Part shown: positions 26,496 through 34,030 of the stretch, in pieces
Numbering within the stretch: position 1 is the first letter of the stretch
Layout: each line of letters starts with the position of its first letter
From: a bacterium
Lineage (GTDB): Bacteria > UBA10199 > JAIBAG01
DNA: 64,000 nt
Direction: 5' to 3'
NCBI GenBank assembly: GCA_019695305.1
Contig: JAIBAG010000007.1
Coordinates: forward strand, 1 to 64,000
Position numbers and translations under genes: made by a program
The notes under the pieces: generated by a model
Told to the model about the DNA's origin: nothing
Database searches by the model: none
What the model saw: only the letters and a program-made list of their open reading frames with translations

Positions 26496-26650
26496 CAAAA
26501 ACTTGGTATTTTAAATTTTATTAAAACGTAAGCTCCATCTATTGTAGATGACGTCCTCTCAAGTTCAGACTCAGGGCTTGGTTGCTTGTAAAGAGAGGAC
26601 TTTTAAGGCGGTCGGTACGTTTTAATAAAATTTAAAATACCAAGTTTTTG
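26496..26650. repeat. Element with 35-bp perfect inverted-repeat arms
   Basis: The 35 bases at 26496-26530 are a perfect reverse complement of 26616-26650 (left arm begins CAAAAACTTGGTATTTTA). The arms can be extended further with one bulge. The 85-base centre has its own pairs, CATCTA/TAGATG and GTCCTCTC/GAGAGGAC, giving a three-way-junction fold. A-rich and T-rich runs flank the arms, so either strand could end transcription. It begins immediately after the phosphatase-fold gene stop and lies before surE. It may be a miniature mobile element or a structured RNA; no other copy is in the window. Confidence 0.85.
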
Positions 26651-26679
26651 CTTTTTTACGGTTATTATAATTTTTTGGT

Positions 26680-26684
26680 GGAGG
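26680..26684 (+). promoter_or_regulatory. Shine-Dalgarno site deciding the TTG start of surE
   Basis: GGAGG lies 6 bases before TTG at 26691. The TTG immediately precedes the family's conserved LILVSNDDG start, so this site supports the non-ATG start. Confidence 0.8.
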
Positions 26685-26690
26685 AATATT

Positions 26691-27437
26691 TTGTTAATTT
26701 TAGTTTCCAACGATGACGGTATCGATTCTCCTGGGCTTAAAAAGCTGGCCAGTGAGCTTAAAAAAATTAAAAAAGCTCGTGTTGTTGTTGTTGCGCCCAG
26801 TAAAGAGCAATCGGCTACCTCCCATTCACTTACACTTCATCGCCCTTTACGTATTGAGCAACATGGTAAAGATGAATATGCAGTTACAGGAACTCCAACC
26901 GATGCTGTGATGTTGGGTGTACATAAAATTTTAAAGAAAAAACCGGATGTAGTAGTGAGTGGTATTAACCGAGGGGCTAATTTGGGAGAAGATGTTCATT
27001 ATTCCGGCACCGTAGCGGCAGCTGTTGAAGGTGCTATTATGGGAGTTCCGGCTATTGCCGTTTCACTTGTTGGGATTGAAAATTTTAATTTTGGCCCGGC
27101 GGCAACATTTGCTAAAAAATTAACTCAGCAGGTTCTTAAAAAGGGGCTCCCCAAAGGAACTGTTTTAAATGTGAATGTTCCCAACCTTGCTGCGTCCAAA
27201 ATAAAAGGGTATAAGATTACACGCCTTGGAAAACATAGTTATGGTGATGTGATTGTAAAAAACGTGGATCCGCGCGGGAAACCATATTATTGGATTGGTG
27301 GTAACCCGTTTAAGTTTGAAAAAATTAAACAGTCCGATTGTGAAGCGTTTGACGATGGTAAAATTTCGGTAACGCCGCTGTCGGTAGATATGACGTATTA
27401 CGATTTAATGGATGAACTAAACTCATGGGAATTATAA
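26691..27437 (+). CDS. surE: 5'/3'-nucleotidase SurE
   Basis: SurE dephosphorylates nucleoside monophosphates and is linked to stress survival. The 248-residue product shows the family motifs: SNDDG at the N-terminus (metal-binding Asp pair), APSKEQSATSHSLTL, GTPTDAV, and SGINRGANLGEDVHYSGTVAAAVEG. The start is TTG. The last 13 bases overlap the pcm start. The surE-pcm-nlpD order matches Escherichia coli and other proteobacteria, but here no rpoS follows. Confidence 0.95.
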   Translation: MLILVSNDDGIDSPGLKKLASELKKIKKARVVVVAPSKEQSATSHSLTLHRPLRIEQHGKDEYAVTGTPTDAVMLGVHKILKKKPDVVVSGINRGANLGEDVHYSGTVAAAVEGAIMGVPAIAVSLVGIENFNFGPAATFAKKLTQQVLKKGLPKGTVLNVNVPNLAASKIKGYKITRLGKHSYGDVIVKNVDPRGKPYYWIGGNPFKFEKIKQSDCEAFDDGKISVTPLSVDMTYYDLMDELNSWEL

Positions 27438-28141
27438 TTAACAACGATTATTCCGATCATTTTGTAAAAGCGCGTACACGCATGGTGGATATGCAACTTA
27501 AATCCCGTGATATTACCGATAGCCATGTTTTAAAAGTCATGAGTTTATTGCCTCGTCATCTGTTTGTGGATGAGGCGTTGGCCGAACAAGCTTATAGCGA
27601 TGCGCCTCTTGCTATTGGTGAGGGACAAACTATCTCACAACCCTATATTGTGGCTAAAATGACTCAGGAGCTGCATTTAACCGGGCAAGAAAGAGTGTTG
27701 GAAATTGGTACAGGCTGTGGCTATCAAACAGCTGTGTTGGCACTTTTAACCCGTCAGGTATGCACCATAGAACGTATTAAAAATTTGGCCTTAAAAGCCC
27801 GTCGGCATCTCATTAATCTTAATCTTAAAAATATTGTGCTGCGTATTGGTGATGGTTCTAAAGGTTGGATTGAAAAAGCACCTTATGATGCCATTATTAT
27901 TGCAGCCGGTTCTCCTGAAATTCCCAAGCCACTTCTTAATCAATTGACCGATGGTGGAAGAATGATTTTACCCGTGGGAAGCGAAGAAAATCAAATCTTA
28001 GTAAAAATTGTGCGCGACGGTGATCGCTTTAAAACTTATAATTTAGGTGATTGTCGTTTTGTAAAACTGGTAGGGCGTCATGGGTGGCATCGTGTTAAAA
28101 GAGCGGGTGACCAGTTTCAAAAGAAATCGAGGGTGGAATGA
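27425..28141 (+). CDS. pcm: Protein-L-isoaspartate O-methyltransferase
   Basis: Pcm methylates isoaspartyl residues in damaged proteins as the first step of repair. The 238-residue product has the SAM-binding motif VLEIGTGCGYQTAVLALL. It also has the family signature around SDAPLAIGEGQTISQPYIVAKMTQEL and the DGSKG and PYDAIIIAAG motifs. The ATG at 27425 lies inside the end of surE and its own stop overlaps the nlpD start by ATGA, so the three genes are translationally coupled. Slightly longer than typical (about 210-220), owing to a Lys/Arg-rich tail. Confidence 0.95.
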   Translation: MGIIINNDYSDHFVKARTRMVDMQLKSRDITDSHVLKVMSLLPRHLFVDEALAEQAYSDAPLAIGEGQTISQPYIVAKMTQELHLTGQERVLEIGTGCGYQTAVLALLTRQVCTIERIKNLALKARRHLINLNLKNIVLRIGDGSKGWIEKAPYDAIIIAAGSPEIPKPLLNQLTDGGRMILPVGSEENQILVKIVRDGDRFKTYNLGDCRFVKLVGRHGWHRVKRAGDQFQKKSRVE

Positions 28142-28863
28142 AAAAAATCATTACGACCTTTTTAGTGTTAAGCCTTTTTCTTCTAAATGCCTGTGCCGAA
28201 TTTGCCGATATTTGGGGTGCTAATCCTAATACAGCGGCCAAGGAAAAACCGGCGCATGTGCGTAAAACAGCAGGCGATCGTAAAAAAGGAATGGTGTATG
28301 TTGTAGAAAAAGACGAAACCATGCAAACGATTGCCCAAAAATACAACATGACGCCGGCAGTTTTGGCCGAAAAAAATAATATGGCCGAAGATGAAGTTTT
28401 GTATGAGGGGCAACGCATTTATATTCCTACCAAAAAACAATTGGCTAAAAATATTGAAGAGGCCGGCGGTGTTGCAGCAGAAGAAGAAAAGCCCAAGTTC
28501 ATGTGGCCTATTGATTTTAACGTGAGTTCAGGGTTTGGCCCACGGCGTGGGCGTAATCACGACGGAGTTGATATTCCGGCGCCTACTGGAACTCCTGTAA
28601 AAGCGTCACGTGATGGCTCGGTTTTATTTCAGGGTAAATTGTCTGGTTATGGTAACCTCATTATAGTAAAACACTCCGGAAATTATTTTACAGCCTATGC
28701 TCACTTGAGTGTTATTAAAGTTAAGAAAGATCAAAAAGTAAAGCAGGGAGATTTAATTGGTAATGTAGGGCATACAGGCCGTGCTAAAACACCTCATTTG
28801 CATTTTGAAATACGTTACAAAACACAATCAACGAACCCTTTGTTGTATTTGCCTAAGAAATGA
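28138..28863 (+). CDS. nlpD: LysM and M23-family murein hydrolase activator lipoprotein
   Basis: The 241-residue product has a lipoprotein signal with lipobox LNAC (cysteine at residue 19). A LysM domain follows (about 58-100, VVEKDETMQTIAQKYN to QRIYIP), with a C-terminal M23 domain carrying SGFGPRRG, NHDGVDI, YAHLS and HLHFEIR. Envelope LysM/M23 lipoproteins activate or act as amidases that split the septum in division. Here the usual zinc ligands H and D of HDGVD and the HLH pair appear kept, so activity cannot be ruled out. It overlaps pcm by 4 bp. No rpoS follows; the next sequence is a repeat and then apt. Confidence 0.88.
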   Translation: MKKIITTFLVLSLFLLNACAEFADIWGANPNTAAKEKPAHVRKTAGDRKKGMVYVVEKDETMQTIAQKYNMTPAVLAEKNNMAEDEVLYEGQRIYIPTKKQLAKNIEEAGGVAAEEEKPKFMWPIDFNVSSGFGPRRGRNHDGVDIPAPTGTPVKASRDGSVLFQGKLSGYGNLIIVKHSGNYFTAYAHLSVIKVKKDQKVKQGDLIGNVGHTGRAKTPHLHFEIRYKTQSTNPLLYLPKK

Positions 28864-28868
28864 TGAAG

Positions 28869-28950
28869 AAGTGAATAGTGAATAGTGGATGGTGAATGGT
28901 AAAAAAGAGAAAACTCTTTCCATTCACTATATACTATCCACCATCCACTG
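28869..28950. repeat. Palindromic repeat of GTGAATAGT-type units, copy 2
   Basis: The left arm (GTGAATAGTGAATAGTGGAT, then GGTGAATGG) pairs with the right arm (CCATTCACTATATACTATCC, then ACCATCCAC) across a short AAAGAGAAAACTCTTT centre. It belongs to the family seen at 23545. It lies between nlpD and apt and ends 7 bp before the apt start codon, so it forms the whole apt leader. Confidence 0.8.
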
Positions 28951-28957
28951 TAGTTTT

Positions 28958-29473
28958 ATGGAAGAACTAAAAAAAATAATCCGCGATGTACCCGACTTTC
29001 CTAAACCGGGTATTATGTTTAAAGATGTCACGCCGCTACTCATGAATCCGGAGGCCTTTAAAAAAGTTACTCAAATTTTTACCGATAAATTTTCTGGCGA
29101 AAAGATTACCAAGGTATTGGGTATAGATGCGCGAGGGTTTATATTTGGTGCTCCCGTTGCTCTTAATCTGAATGTGGGTTTTGTTCCGGTACGTAAAGCA
29201 GGCAAACTTCCCTGGACAAAAATCTCTGAAGAGTATGTTTTAGAATACGGCAAAGACAAACTCGAAATACATGCCGATGCCGTGCAGCCGGGCGATCGCG
29301 TGGTAATAATAGATGACCTCTTAGCCACTGGTGGCACCGCCGGTGCTGTTGCCAACATGGTTCAAAAGCTTAAAGCCCAAGTGGTATCAGTAGCTTTTGT
29401 GGTAGAACTCGGATTTTTGGAAGGCCGAAAAAAGCTTAATGACTGGAATATTTTTTCAATAATTAACTATTAA
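28958..29473 (+). CDS. apt: Adenine phosphoribosyltransferase
   Basis: Apt joins adenine and PRPP to give AMP in purine salvage. The product of 171 residues has the expected length. The motifs are the N-terminal IRDVPDFPKPGIMFKDVTPLL, the GIDARGFIFG region, and the PRPP-binding VIIDDLLATGGTAGA. The frame is open upstream to 28889, but those extra residues are encoded by the palindromic repeat; the ATG at 28958 is the real start because the conserved sequence begins there. Cytoplasmic. It appears to be a single gene, with the outer-membrane gene starting about 115 bp on. Confidence 0.95.
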   Translation: MEELKKIIRDVPDFPKPGIMFKDVTPLLMNPEAFKKVTQIFTDKFSGEKITKVLGIDARGFIFGAPVALNLNVGFVPVRKAGKLPWTKISEEYVLEYGKDKLEIHADAVQPGDRVVIIDDLLATGGTAGAVANMVQKLKAQVVSVAFVVELGFLEGRKKLNDWNIFSIINY

Positions 29474-29589
29474 ATTCAAATAGTTATATTAATATTTCCA
29501 ATATTTTTAATTGTTCCATTTTTTTGCTGTGTATCCCTCAGTAATTCCTCTACAATATTAATTGTTGAACGGGGTGGGGGGAGAAATGG

Positions 29590-30603
29590 ATGTGGTATTG
29601 GCGGGTTTTAGCCCTCGTTCTATTGGTGTTTGTTGCCTCTCCGGTTTTAGCGACAACTAACCGCTTTTCGCTCACCAAGAATTCGGCCACTTTGGGACAT
29701 GATGGTTTTTTCTCTACCATGGGTTCTCAACCCTTATATCAAAACGAAATCACCTTTAATTCATCCTTCGATTATTCTTCCAAACCCTTACAGCTCAATA
29801 GCTCTGGTAGTCATTATCAGGGTGTAGTTGATCATCTTTTGGTGCAGCGTTTGGGGGTAGGTTATGCGCCGCTAGATTGGTTACAAATTGATATTGGTAT
29901 GCCGCTTGTTCTTCTTAATCAATTTACTCAACCAGCGAGCCCCACTGCGCAGAGTAATCAAACCGAAGTAGGCGATTTAACCATAAACGGCCATTTGCGT
30001 TTATTGCCGCGTGATCAATATCGCGTGGGAGTTAGTTTAATTCCTACCATTACGGTTCCTATTGGTAATGAAAATCACTTCATAGCCGATACCAGTGTGC
30101 ATGGTGGGCTTTTAGTAAGCACCGATATAGATATTACCGAAAAACTATATACCGCCTTTAACTTTGGTTTTTCATTTAATGAAAAGGTAAATTTTGTGGA
30201 TTTTGTACGTGATGATCAATGGCTGATGAATGCGGGATTATCGTACCGTTTTACAAACGATTTTGAAGTGATAAGTGAACTTAATTCCACAACGGCGTTG
30301 TCTTCTCCTTTTACAAGCCAAAGAAACACAACCCTAGAATTAAGTGCGGGTGTTCGTTACACTTTTAAAAAATCGGGAATTACAGCCCATGCGGGTGCCG
30401 GTGTGCCATTAGTACAAACAGTTGGAGCTCCTTCTTATCGTATTTTTGCGGGTATCTCATATACAGGTAGTCTTTCTAAAACTAAACAGGCTAGAAACAA
30501 AAGTAAGGTAAAGGAGCGCGATTTAATAGATCACTCACAGGATCCGCGAGAGGTAGGTAGGAGCCCATTAAGCGAGCCTATTGCCAATGCGGCTACCCCC
30601 TAG
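29590..30603 (+). CDS. Outer-membrane beta-barrel protein related to the 42927 barrel
   Basis: A signal peptide (VLALVLLVFVASPVLA) precedes a beta-rich barrel of about 300 residues. Its motifs run in the same order as in the barrel half of the OmpA-family protein at 42927. Examples are FDYSSKPLQL against FDYANRPLQF, VVDHLLVQRLGVGY against VIDHMFVADVYGAY, and PSYRIFAGISYTG against PRFRAYLGVKYTG. The C-terminal OmpA peptidoglycan-binding domain is missing here; the protein ends instead in a charged tail (KQARNKSKVKERDL). Probably a transport or structural barrel; ligand unknown. It ends 56 bp before the tRNA gene. Confidence 0.75.
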   Translation: MWYWRVLALVLLVFVASPVLATTNRFSLTKNSATLGHDGFFSTMGSQPLYQNEITFNSSFDYSSKPLQLNSSGSHYQGVVDHLLVQRLGVGYAPLDWLQIDIGMPLVLLNQFTQPASPTAQSNQTEVGDLTINGHLRLLPRDQYRVGVSLIPTITVPIGNENHFIADTSVHGGLLVSTDIDITEKLYTAFNFGFSFNEKVNFVDFVRDDQWLMNAGLSYRFTNDFEVISELNSTTALSSPFTSQRNTTLELSAGVRYTFKKSGITAHAGAGVPLVQTVGAPSYRIFAGISYTGSLSKTKQARNKSKVKERDLIDHSQDPREVGRSPLSEPIANAATP

Positions 30604-30659
30604 GTTGCACTTTCATCTTGCCTTTCGTTTGTCTTTCTAGGAAAAGTAAAACGTTTTAT

Positions 30660-30733
30660 GGCCTCGTAGCTCAGACGGATAGAGCGGGGGACTCCTAAGC
30701 CCTAGGTCGGCAGTTCGACTCTGCCCGAGGTCA
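30660..30733 (+). tRNA. tRNA-Arg, anticodon CCT
   Basis: The cloverleaf is complete. The seven-base acceptor stem GGCCTCG pairs with CGAGGTC (one G-T pair). The D stem is GCTC/GAGC, and the TTCGACT loop is enclosed by GGCAG/CTGCC. The anticodon CCT is at 30694-30696 in the loop CTCCTAA. CCA is not encoded. The top pair of the anticodon stem next to the loop is an unusual A with G (bases 31 and 39). It decodes AGG. Confidence 0.92.
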
Positions 30734-30771
30734 TTTTTAATTAAAAAACTATCGACAAACCGTGCCTTACG

Positions 30772-32787
30772 GTGTTACACGCCAGAGGAATGACCAAAGA
30801 CTTAAAGCTCGTTAAAGACTGGAGCATTGCTAAAGCTAGTGAGTACTACAATATTGATGGCTGGGGTGCCGGTTATTTTGGAGCTAACGACAAAGGTCAT
30901 CTCTGCATTCATCCTTACGGAAAAACAGGTCCTGTCATCGACATTATGGATGTGATCGATGAAATCCACGATAAAAATTTAAATTTGCCCTGCATTGTCC
31001 GCTTTCAAGATATTTTGCGTTCGCGTGTTGAGTTTTTAAATCAATCATTTTCAAAAGCTCTTCAAGAAGCAAACTACTCCGGTAAATATTTTGGTGTGTA
31101 TCCTATTAAAGTAAATCAGATGCGCGAAGTGGTGGAAGAAATTGTGGATGCCGGCAATAAGTATAATTATGGACTTGAAGCGGGTTCTAAAGGTGAGCTT
31201 ATTACCGTTTTAGCTTGTAACAATAATCCCAACTCATTGACAATTTGTAATGGATATAAAGACGAAGAATTCATGAGGCTTGCCATGTTGGGGCGCAAGG
31301 TTGGGCGCAAGGTTATTGTAGTTATCGAAAAGTTGTCCGAGCTTCCGATGTTGCTAGAAATTGCCGAAGCTATGCAAGTAGAACCTATGATTGGTATTCG
31401 CGCTAAACTCAGTACCAAAGGTGCCGGTAAATGGGTGTCGTCCAGCGGTGATTTTGCAAAATTTGGTTTAACCGCCCCTGAAATGATTGAAGCACTCCAA
31501 TTTTTAAAACATAAACAAATGGAGCATTGTCTTAAATTATTCCACTTTCATGTGGGGAGTCAGCTTACCGAAATTCGTACGGTAAAAGAGGCTGTGCGTG
31601 AAGGGGCGCGTTTTTACGCCAAGCTTGTGAAGATGGGATTTCCGGTTGAATATTTTGATGTGGGTGGCGGTTTGGGTGTGGATTACGAGGGCAGTAATAC
31701 GAATTCGGTTTCATCCATGAACTATACAATTGATGAATACGTGGCCGACATTATTCATAACCTACAAGAAGTTTGCAAAGACGAAGATGTGACTCAGCCC
31801 AATATTGTATCGGAATCGGGGCGTGCTGTTGTGGCGCATCACTCGTGTATTATTATGCCCATTTTTGGCAATATTCATTTAGGCGATCACGATGATGATA
31901 TTTTTCATGAAAGTGAAGATTCCGATATTGTGCGCCAAATGAAGGAAATTGTGGGGCAGGTGACTGCTAAAAACATGCAGGAAGCTTTCCATGATGCCGC
32001 TGCCAAAAAAGAAGAAGCGTTGTCGTTATTTAAGCTAGGTTTTTTAAGTTTGGAAGATAGAGCAAAAGTAGAAGCCTTGTATTGGAAGCTTTTACGCCAG
32101 ATTGTGGTGATGAATGCCGGAAAAAAACGTATTCCCAAAGATTTGGTGAATCTGGAAAGCCTGCTGTCCGATCAGTACCTTGCAAATTTTTCATTATTTC
32201 AAACAGCTCCCGATCATTGGGCTTTTGATCAACTTTTCCCAATTGTTCCACTGCATCGTTTGGATGAGGCCCCCAATTTAGAAGCCACTATTGCTGATAT
32301 CACCTGTGATAGTGACGGCAAGATTGATCAATTCGTAGATCCAGGAACTCCTAAACCCAATTTGGCTTTACATAGCCTTAAAGATAACGAGCCTTATTAT
32401 ATAGGCATGTTTTTGTTAGGTGCTTATCAGGATATCATGGGTGACATGCATAATCTTTTTGGTCGTGTTCACGAGGTGCATGTATTTTGTGATGATGAGG
32501 ATCCTGAAGATTTTTATTTGGAAGAGGTAATACCTGGCGATACAGTTGCCGATGTGTTGGAGCGCTTGCAGTATTATCCCAAAGAAATGATGAAGGATGT
32601 AAAAAAGGAAGTAGATGAAAAGGTACGTGCAGGTGCTATTAAACCCAAAGACGGTGTTGCTCTTGTTGATTTTTATGAAGCCATGATGAATAGTTATACC
32701 TACCTTAGTAAAAGCAAAGTTTCGCTTCCAACGGCCGAAAACCTGGTGCCCAACGGGCAAAATAGTGGTTCTAAGCAGGCCGGTTAA
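30772..32787 (+). CDS. speA: Biosynthetic arginine decarboxylase
   Basis: SpeA converts arginine to agmatine with pyridoxal phosphate, the first step of polyamine synthesis from arginine. The product of 671 residues (GTG at 30772; an ATG at 30790 is an alternative) has the fold-III PLP barrel. The Schiff-base lysine lies in YPIKVNQ (K113 counting from the GTG), followed by GLEAGSKGEL, the HFHVGSQ motif and DVGGGLGVDY. The C-terminal segment FCDDEDPEDF carries the acidic residues of the family's helical insert. Length matches the 630-670 usual for SpeA. Cytoplasmic. The tRNA-Arg gene lies immediately upstream, with no obvious functional tie. Confidence 0.95.
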   Translation: MLHARGMTKDLKLVKDWSIAKASEYYNIDGWGAGYFGANDKGHLCIHPYGKTGPVIDIMDVIDEIHDKNLNLPCIVRFQDILRSRVEFLNQSFSKALQEANYSGKYFGVYPIKVNQMREVVEEIVDAGNKYNYGLEAGSKGELITVLACNNNPNSLTICNGYKDEEFMRLAMLGRKVGRKVIVVIEKLSELPMLLEIAEAMQVEPMIGIRAKLSTKGAGKWVSSSGDFAKFGLTAPEMIEALQFLKHKQMEHCLKLFHFHVGSQLTEIRTVKEAVREGARFYAKLVKMGFPVEYFDVGGGLGVDYEGSNTNSVSSMNYTIDEYVADIIHNLQEVCKDEDVTQPNIVSESGRAVVAHHSCIIMPIFGNIHLGDHDDDIFHESEDSDIVRQMKEIVGQVTAKNMQEAFHDAAAKKEEALSLFKLGFLSLEDRAKVEALYWKLLRQIVVMNAGKKRIPKDLVNLESLLSDQYLANFSLFQTAPDHWAFDQLFPIVPLHRLDEAPNLEATIADITCDSDGKIDQFVDPGTPKPNLALHSLKDNEPYYIGMFLLGAYQDIMGDMHNLFGRVHEVHVFCDDEDPEDFYLEEVIPGDTVADVLERLQYYPKEMMKDVKKEVDEKVRAGAIKPKDGVALVDFYEAMMNSYTYLSKSKVSLPTAENLVPNGQNSGSKQAG

Positions 32788-32951
32788 TCCCTTTGCCCCA
32801 GTCTCATGCCGTGGGGCCTATAGTCTCAAAATCGGACTCCCATCGGACTCAAGACCCCATTCATAATGCCCTTTCCAGTCATTTTCTAATCCGGTTACAA
32901 TAAATATATAATAATATCAATTACTTATAAAAGTTGCGAAAAATCGCAGTT

Positions 32952-32968
32952 TTGGCAGGGGGTTTGCT
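32952..32968 (+). promoter_or_regulatory. Sigma-54 promoter of the small-protein/subtilase operon
   Basis: TTGGCAGGGGGTTTGCT matches the sigma-54 consensus (TTGGCACG-N4-TTGCT) with the invariant GG (32954-32955) and GC (32966-32967) separated by exactly 10 bases. Only the base after TTGGCA departs from consensus. The expected start near 32979 leaves a 20-base leader before the AAGGAGG site (32984-32990) and the ATG at 32999. Confidence 0.82.
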
Positions 32969-32998
32969 TTAATAAGCCTAAGTAAGGAGGGATTGATT

Positions 32999-33487
32999 AT
33001 GGCAATAGAAAATAAAACATCAGGTGAAAGTGCCCAGGCGGGTTTAACATTAGGTGAAAGCCTTTATTATGGCCAGGCCGAAGCCGGTAATGCCAAAGGG
33101 GCGGCCGAAATTGAAAGTGCTACCGAACAGTTACGTGCTGTAACCGAAGCGGGTGTTACTTCCGATGATTCCTTACAAGGATTTAATTATCTCCTCAAAA
33201 TTGCTTTAGGCAGCCCTCATATTGGTGGTTATGTTTCTAAATTACACGGTTACTCTCCTAGCGAAGTAGCAACTAGCGAGTTTAAAATTTCTGATGATGG
33301 TGCCGATTTTGCCGATATGGATATTCATAATCCCGATAATGATCCCAAATATTATCGTTTACTGGCTGCCATTCAATTTAGTGCGGGCAAAATTTCAAAA
33401 ACGTTGTTTCAGCAATTAGGGCACACCAACGATATTGATTTTGATGGCTTGTTTAATGAACCCGCAGCTGACGCTCCCTTGGTATAA
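32999..33487 (+). CDS. Small acidic protein, first gene of the sigma-54 operon
   Basis: The 162-residue product has no signal peptide and no recognised family. The N-terminal 60 residues are Ala/Gly/Glu-rich (GAAEIESATEQL), the centre is mixed, and the C-terminus contains HNPDNDPKYYRLLAAIQF followed by a hydrophobic stretch. That segment recurs, with changes, in the product of the next gene (HTNPANDSKYLHLLFAVF), so the two are probably paralogs. Start choice: ATG at 32999 with a near-perfect AAGGAGG eight bases upstream; a TTG at 32993 would need a much poorer site. Probably cytoplasmic and highly expressed when the promoter is active. Confidence 0.7.
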   Translation: MAIENKTSGESAQAGLTLGESLYYGQAEAGNAKGAAEIESATEQLRAVTEAGVTSDDSLQGFNYLLKIALGSPHIGGYVSKLHGYSPSEVATSEFKISDDGADFADMDIHNPDNDPKYYRLLAAIQFSAGKISKTLFQQLGHTNDIDFDGLFNEPAADAPLV

Positions 33488-33529
33488 TTTTATTGGAGTT
33501 TAGGCTAAATTAATCTATAAGCGCACATT

Positions 33530-33913
33530 ATGACCATTAAGCCTCCACAGAGCATTACTCCCAATGTAGTTACTTCAACTACAGTATCAACAACAGCTTC
33601 TGCCAAAGGTCCGGTTGTTGCCACCCAGCCTCAGGTTAACCCCGAAGCGGTGGCTAAGGCTTTTAGCGAGTATAAAAAATTAAGGGGCAATCTTAAAAAG
33701 CCGTTCATGAGTGGAGCGGCCGGTTTGTTTACCGATAACGTTATTTTTCCTCAGGAATTACTCGATCACACCAACCCTGCCAACGATTCCAAATATCTTC
33801 ATTTGCTTTTTGCCGTCTTTGGATTAAAAGACGTGGTTTCGTATTTTGCTTCGGCAGAACAGTTTGAAGAAGATGAAAGCGATGTAGACGAGCAATCCGA
33901 TTCATTAGCTTAA
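33530..33913 (+). CDS. Small acidic protein, second gene of the sigma-54 operon
   Basis: This 127-residue product begins with a low-complexity Thr/Ser/Pro segment (about 1-45), has a short basic patch (YKKLRGNLKKPF) and then the NPANDSKYLHLLFAVF segment shared with the upstream protein. It ends in an acidic tail (EEDESDVDEQSDS). No signal peptide. ATG at 33530 has no strong Shine-Dalgarno, so coupling or a longer leader may be used. Function unknown; its position between the upstream paralog and the 1672-residue protein suggests a partner or substrate role. Confidence 0.6.
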   Translation: MTIKPPQSITPNVVTSTTVSTTASAKGPVVATQPQVNPEAVAKAFSEYKKLRGNLKKPFMSGAAGLFTDNVIFPQELLDHTNPANDSKYLHLLFAVFGLKDVVSYFASAEQFEEDESDVDEQSDSLA

Positions 33914-34030
33914 TCTGTCTTACCCAGGTTAAATCTATCTTGATCCTTCTGATAACAACTTGTTTCCACTTTCGTCCCAATTTCGTTATTTCATCGTAAC
34001 TTTAGATCATTTTTTACCGATAACTAGAGG

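Noticed and set aside
26496-26650. 6S RNA
   Set aside because: The arms pair perfectly over 35 bp, whereas 6S RNA has interrupted stems and a large central bubble; the neighbouring genes also give no support.
29474-29589. Sigma-54 promoter before the barrel gene
   Set aside because: A TTTGC is present but the upstream GG element is missing, so it does not meet the consensus.
30604-30659. Promoter of the tRNA gene
   Set aside because: TTGCAC occurs but no acceptable -10 box lies at the right distance.
32797-32820. Terminator after speA
   Set aside because: GCCCCA/TGGGGC can pair, but no T-run follows.
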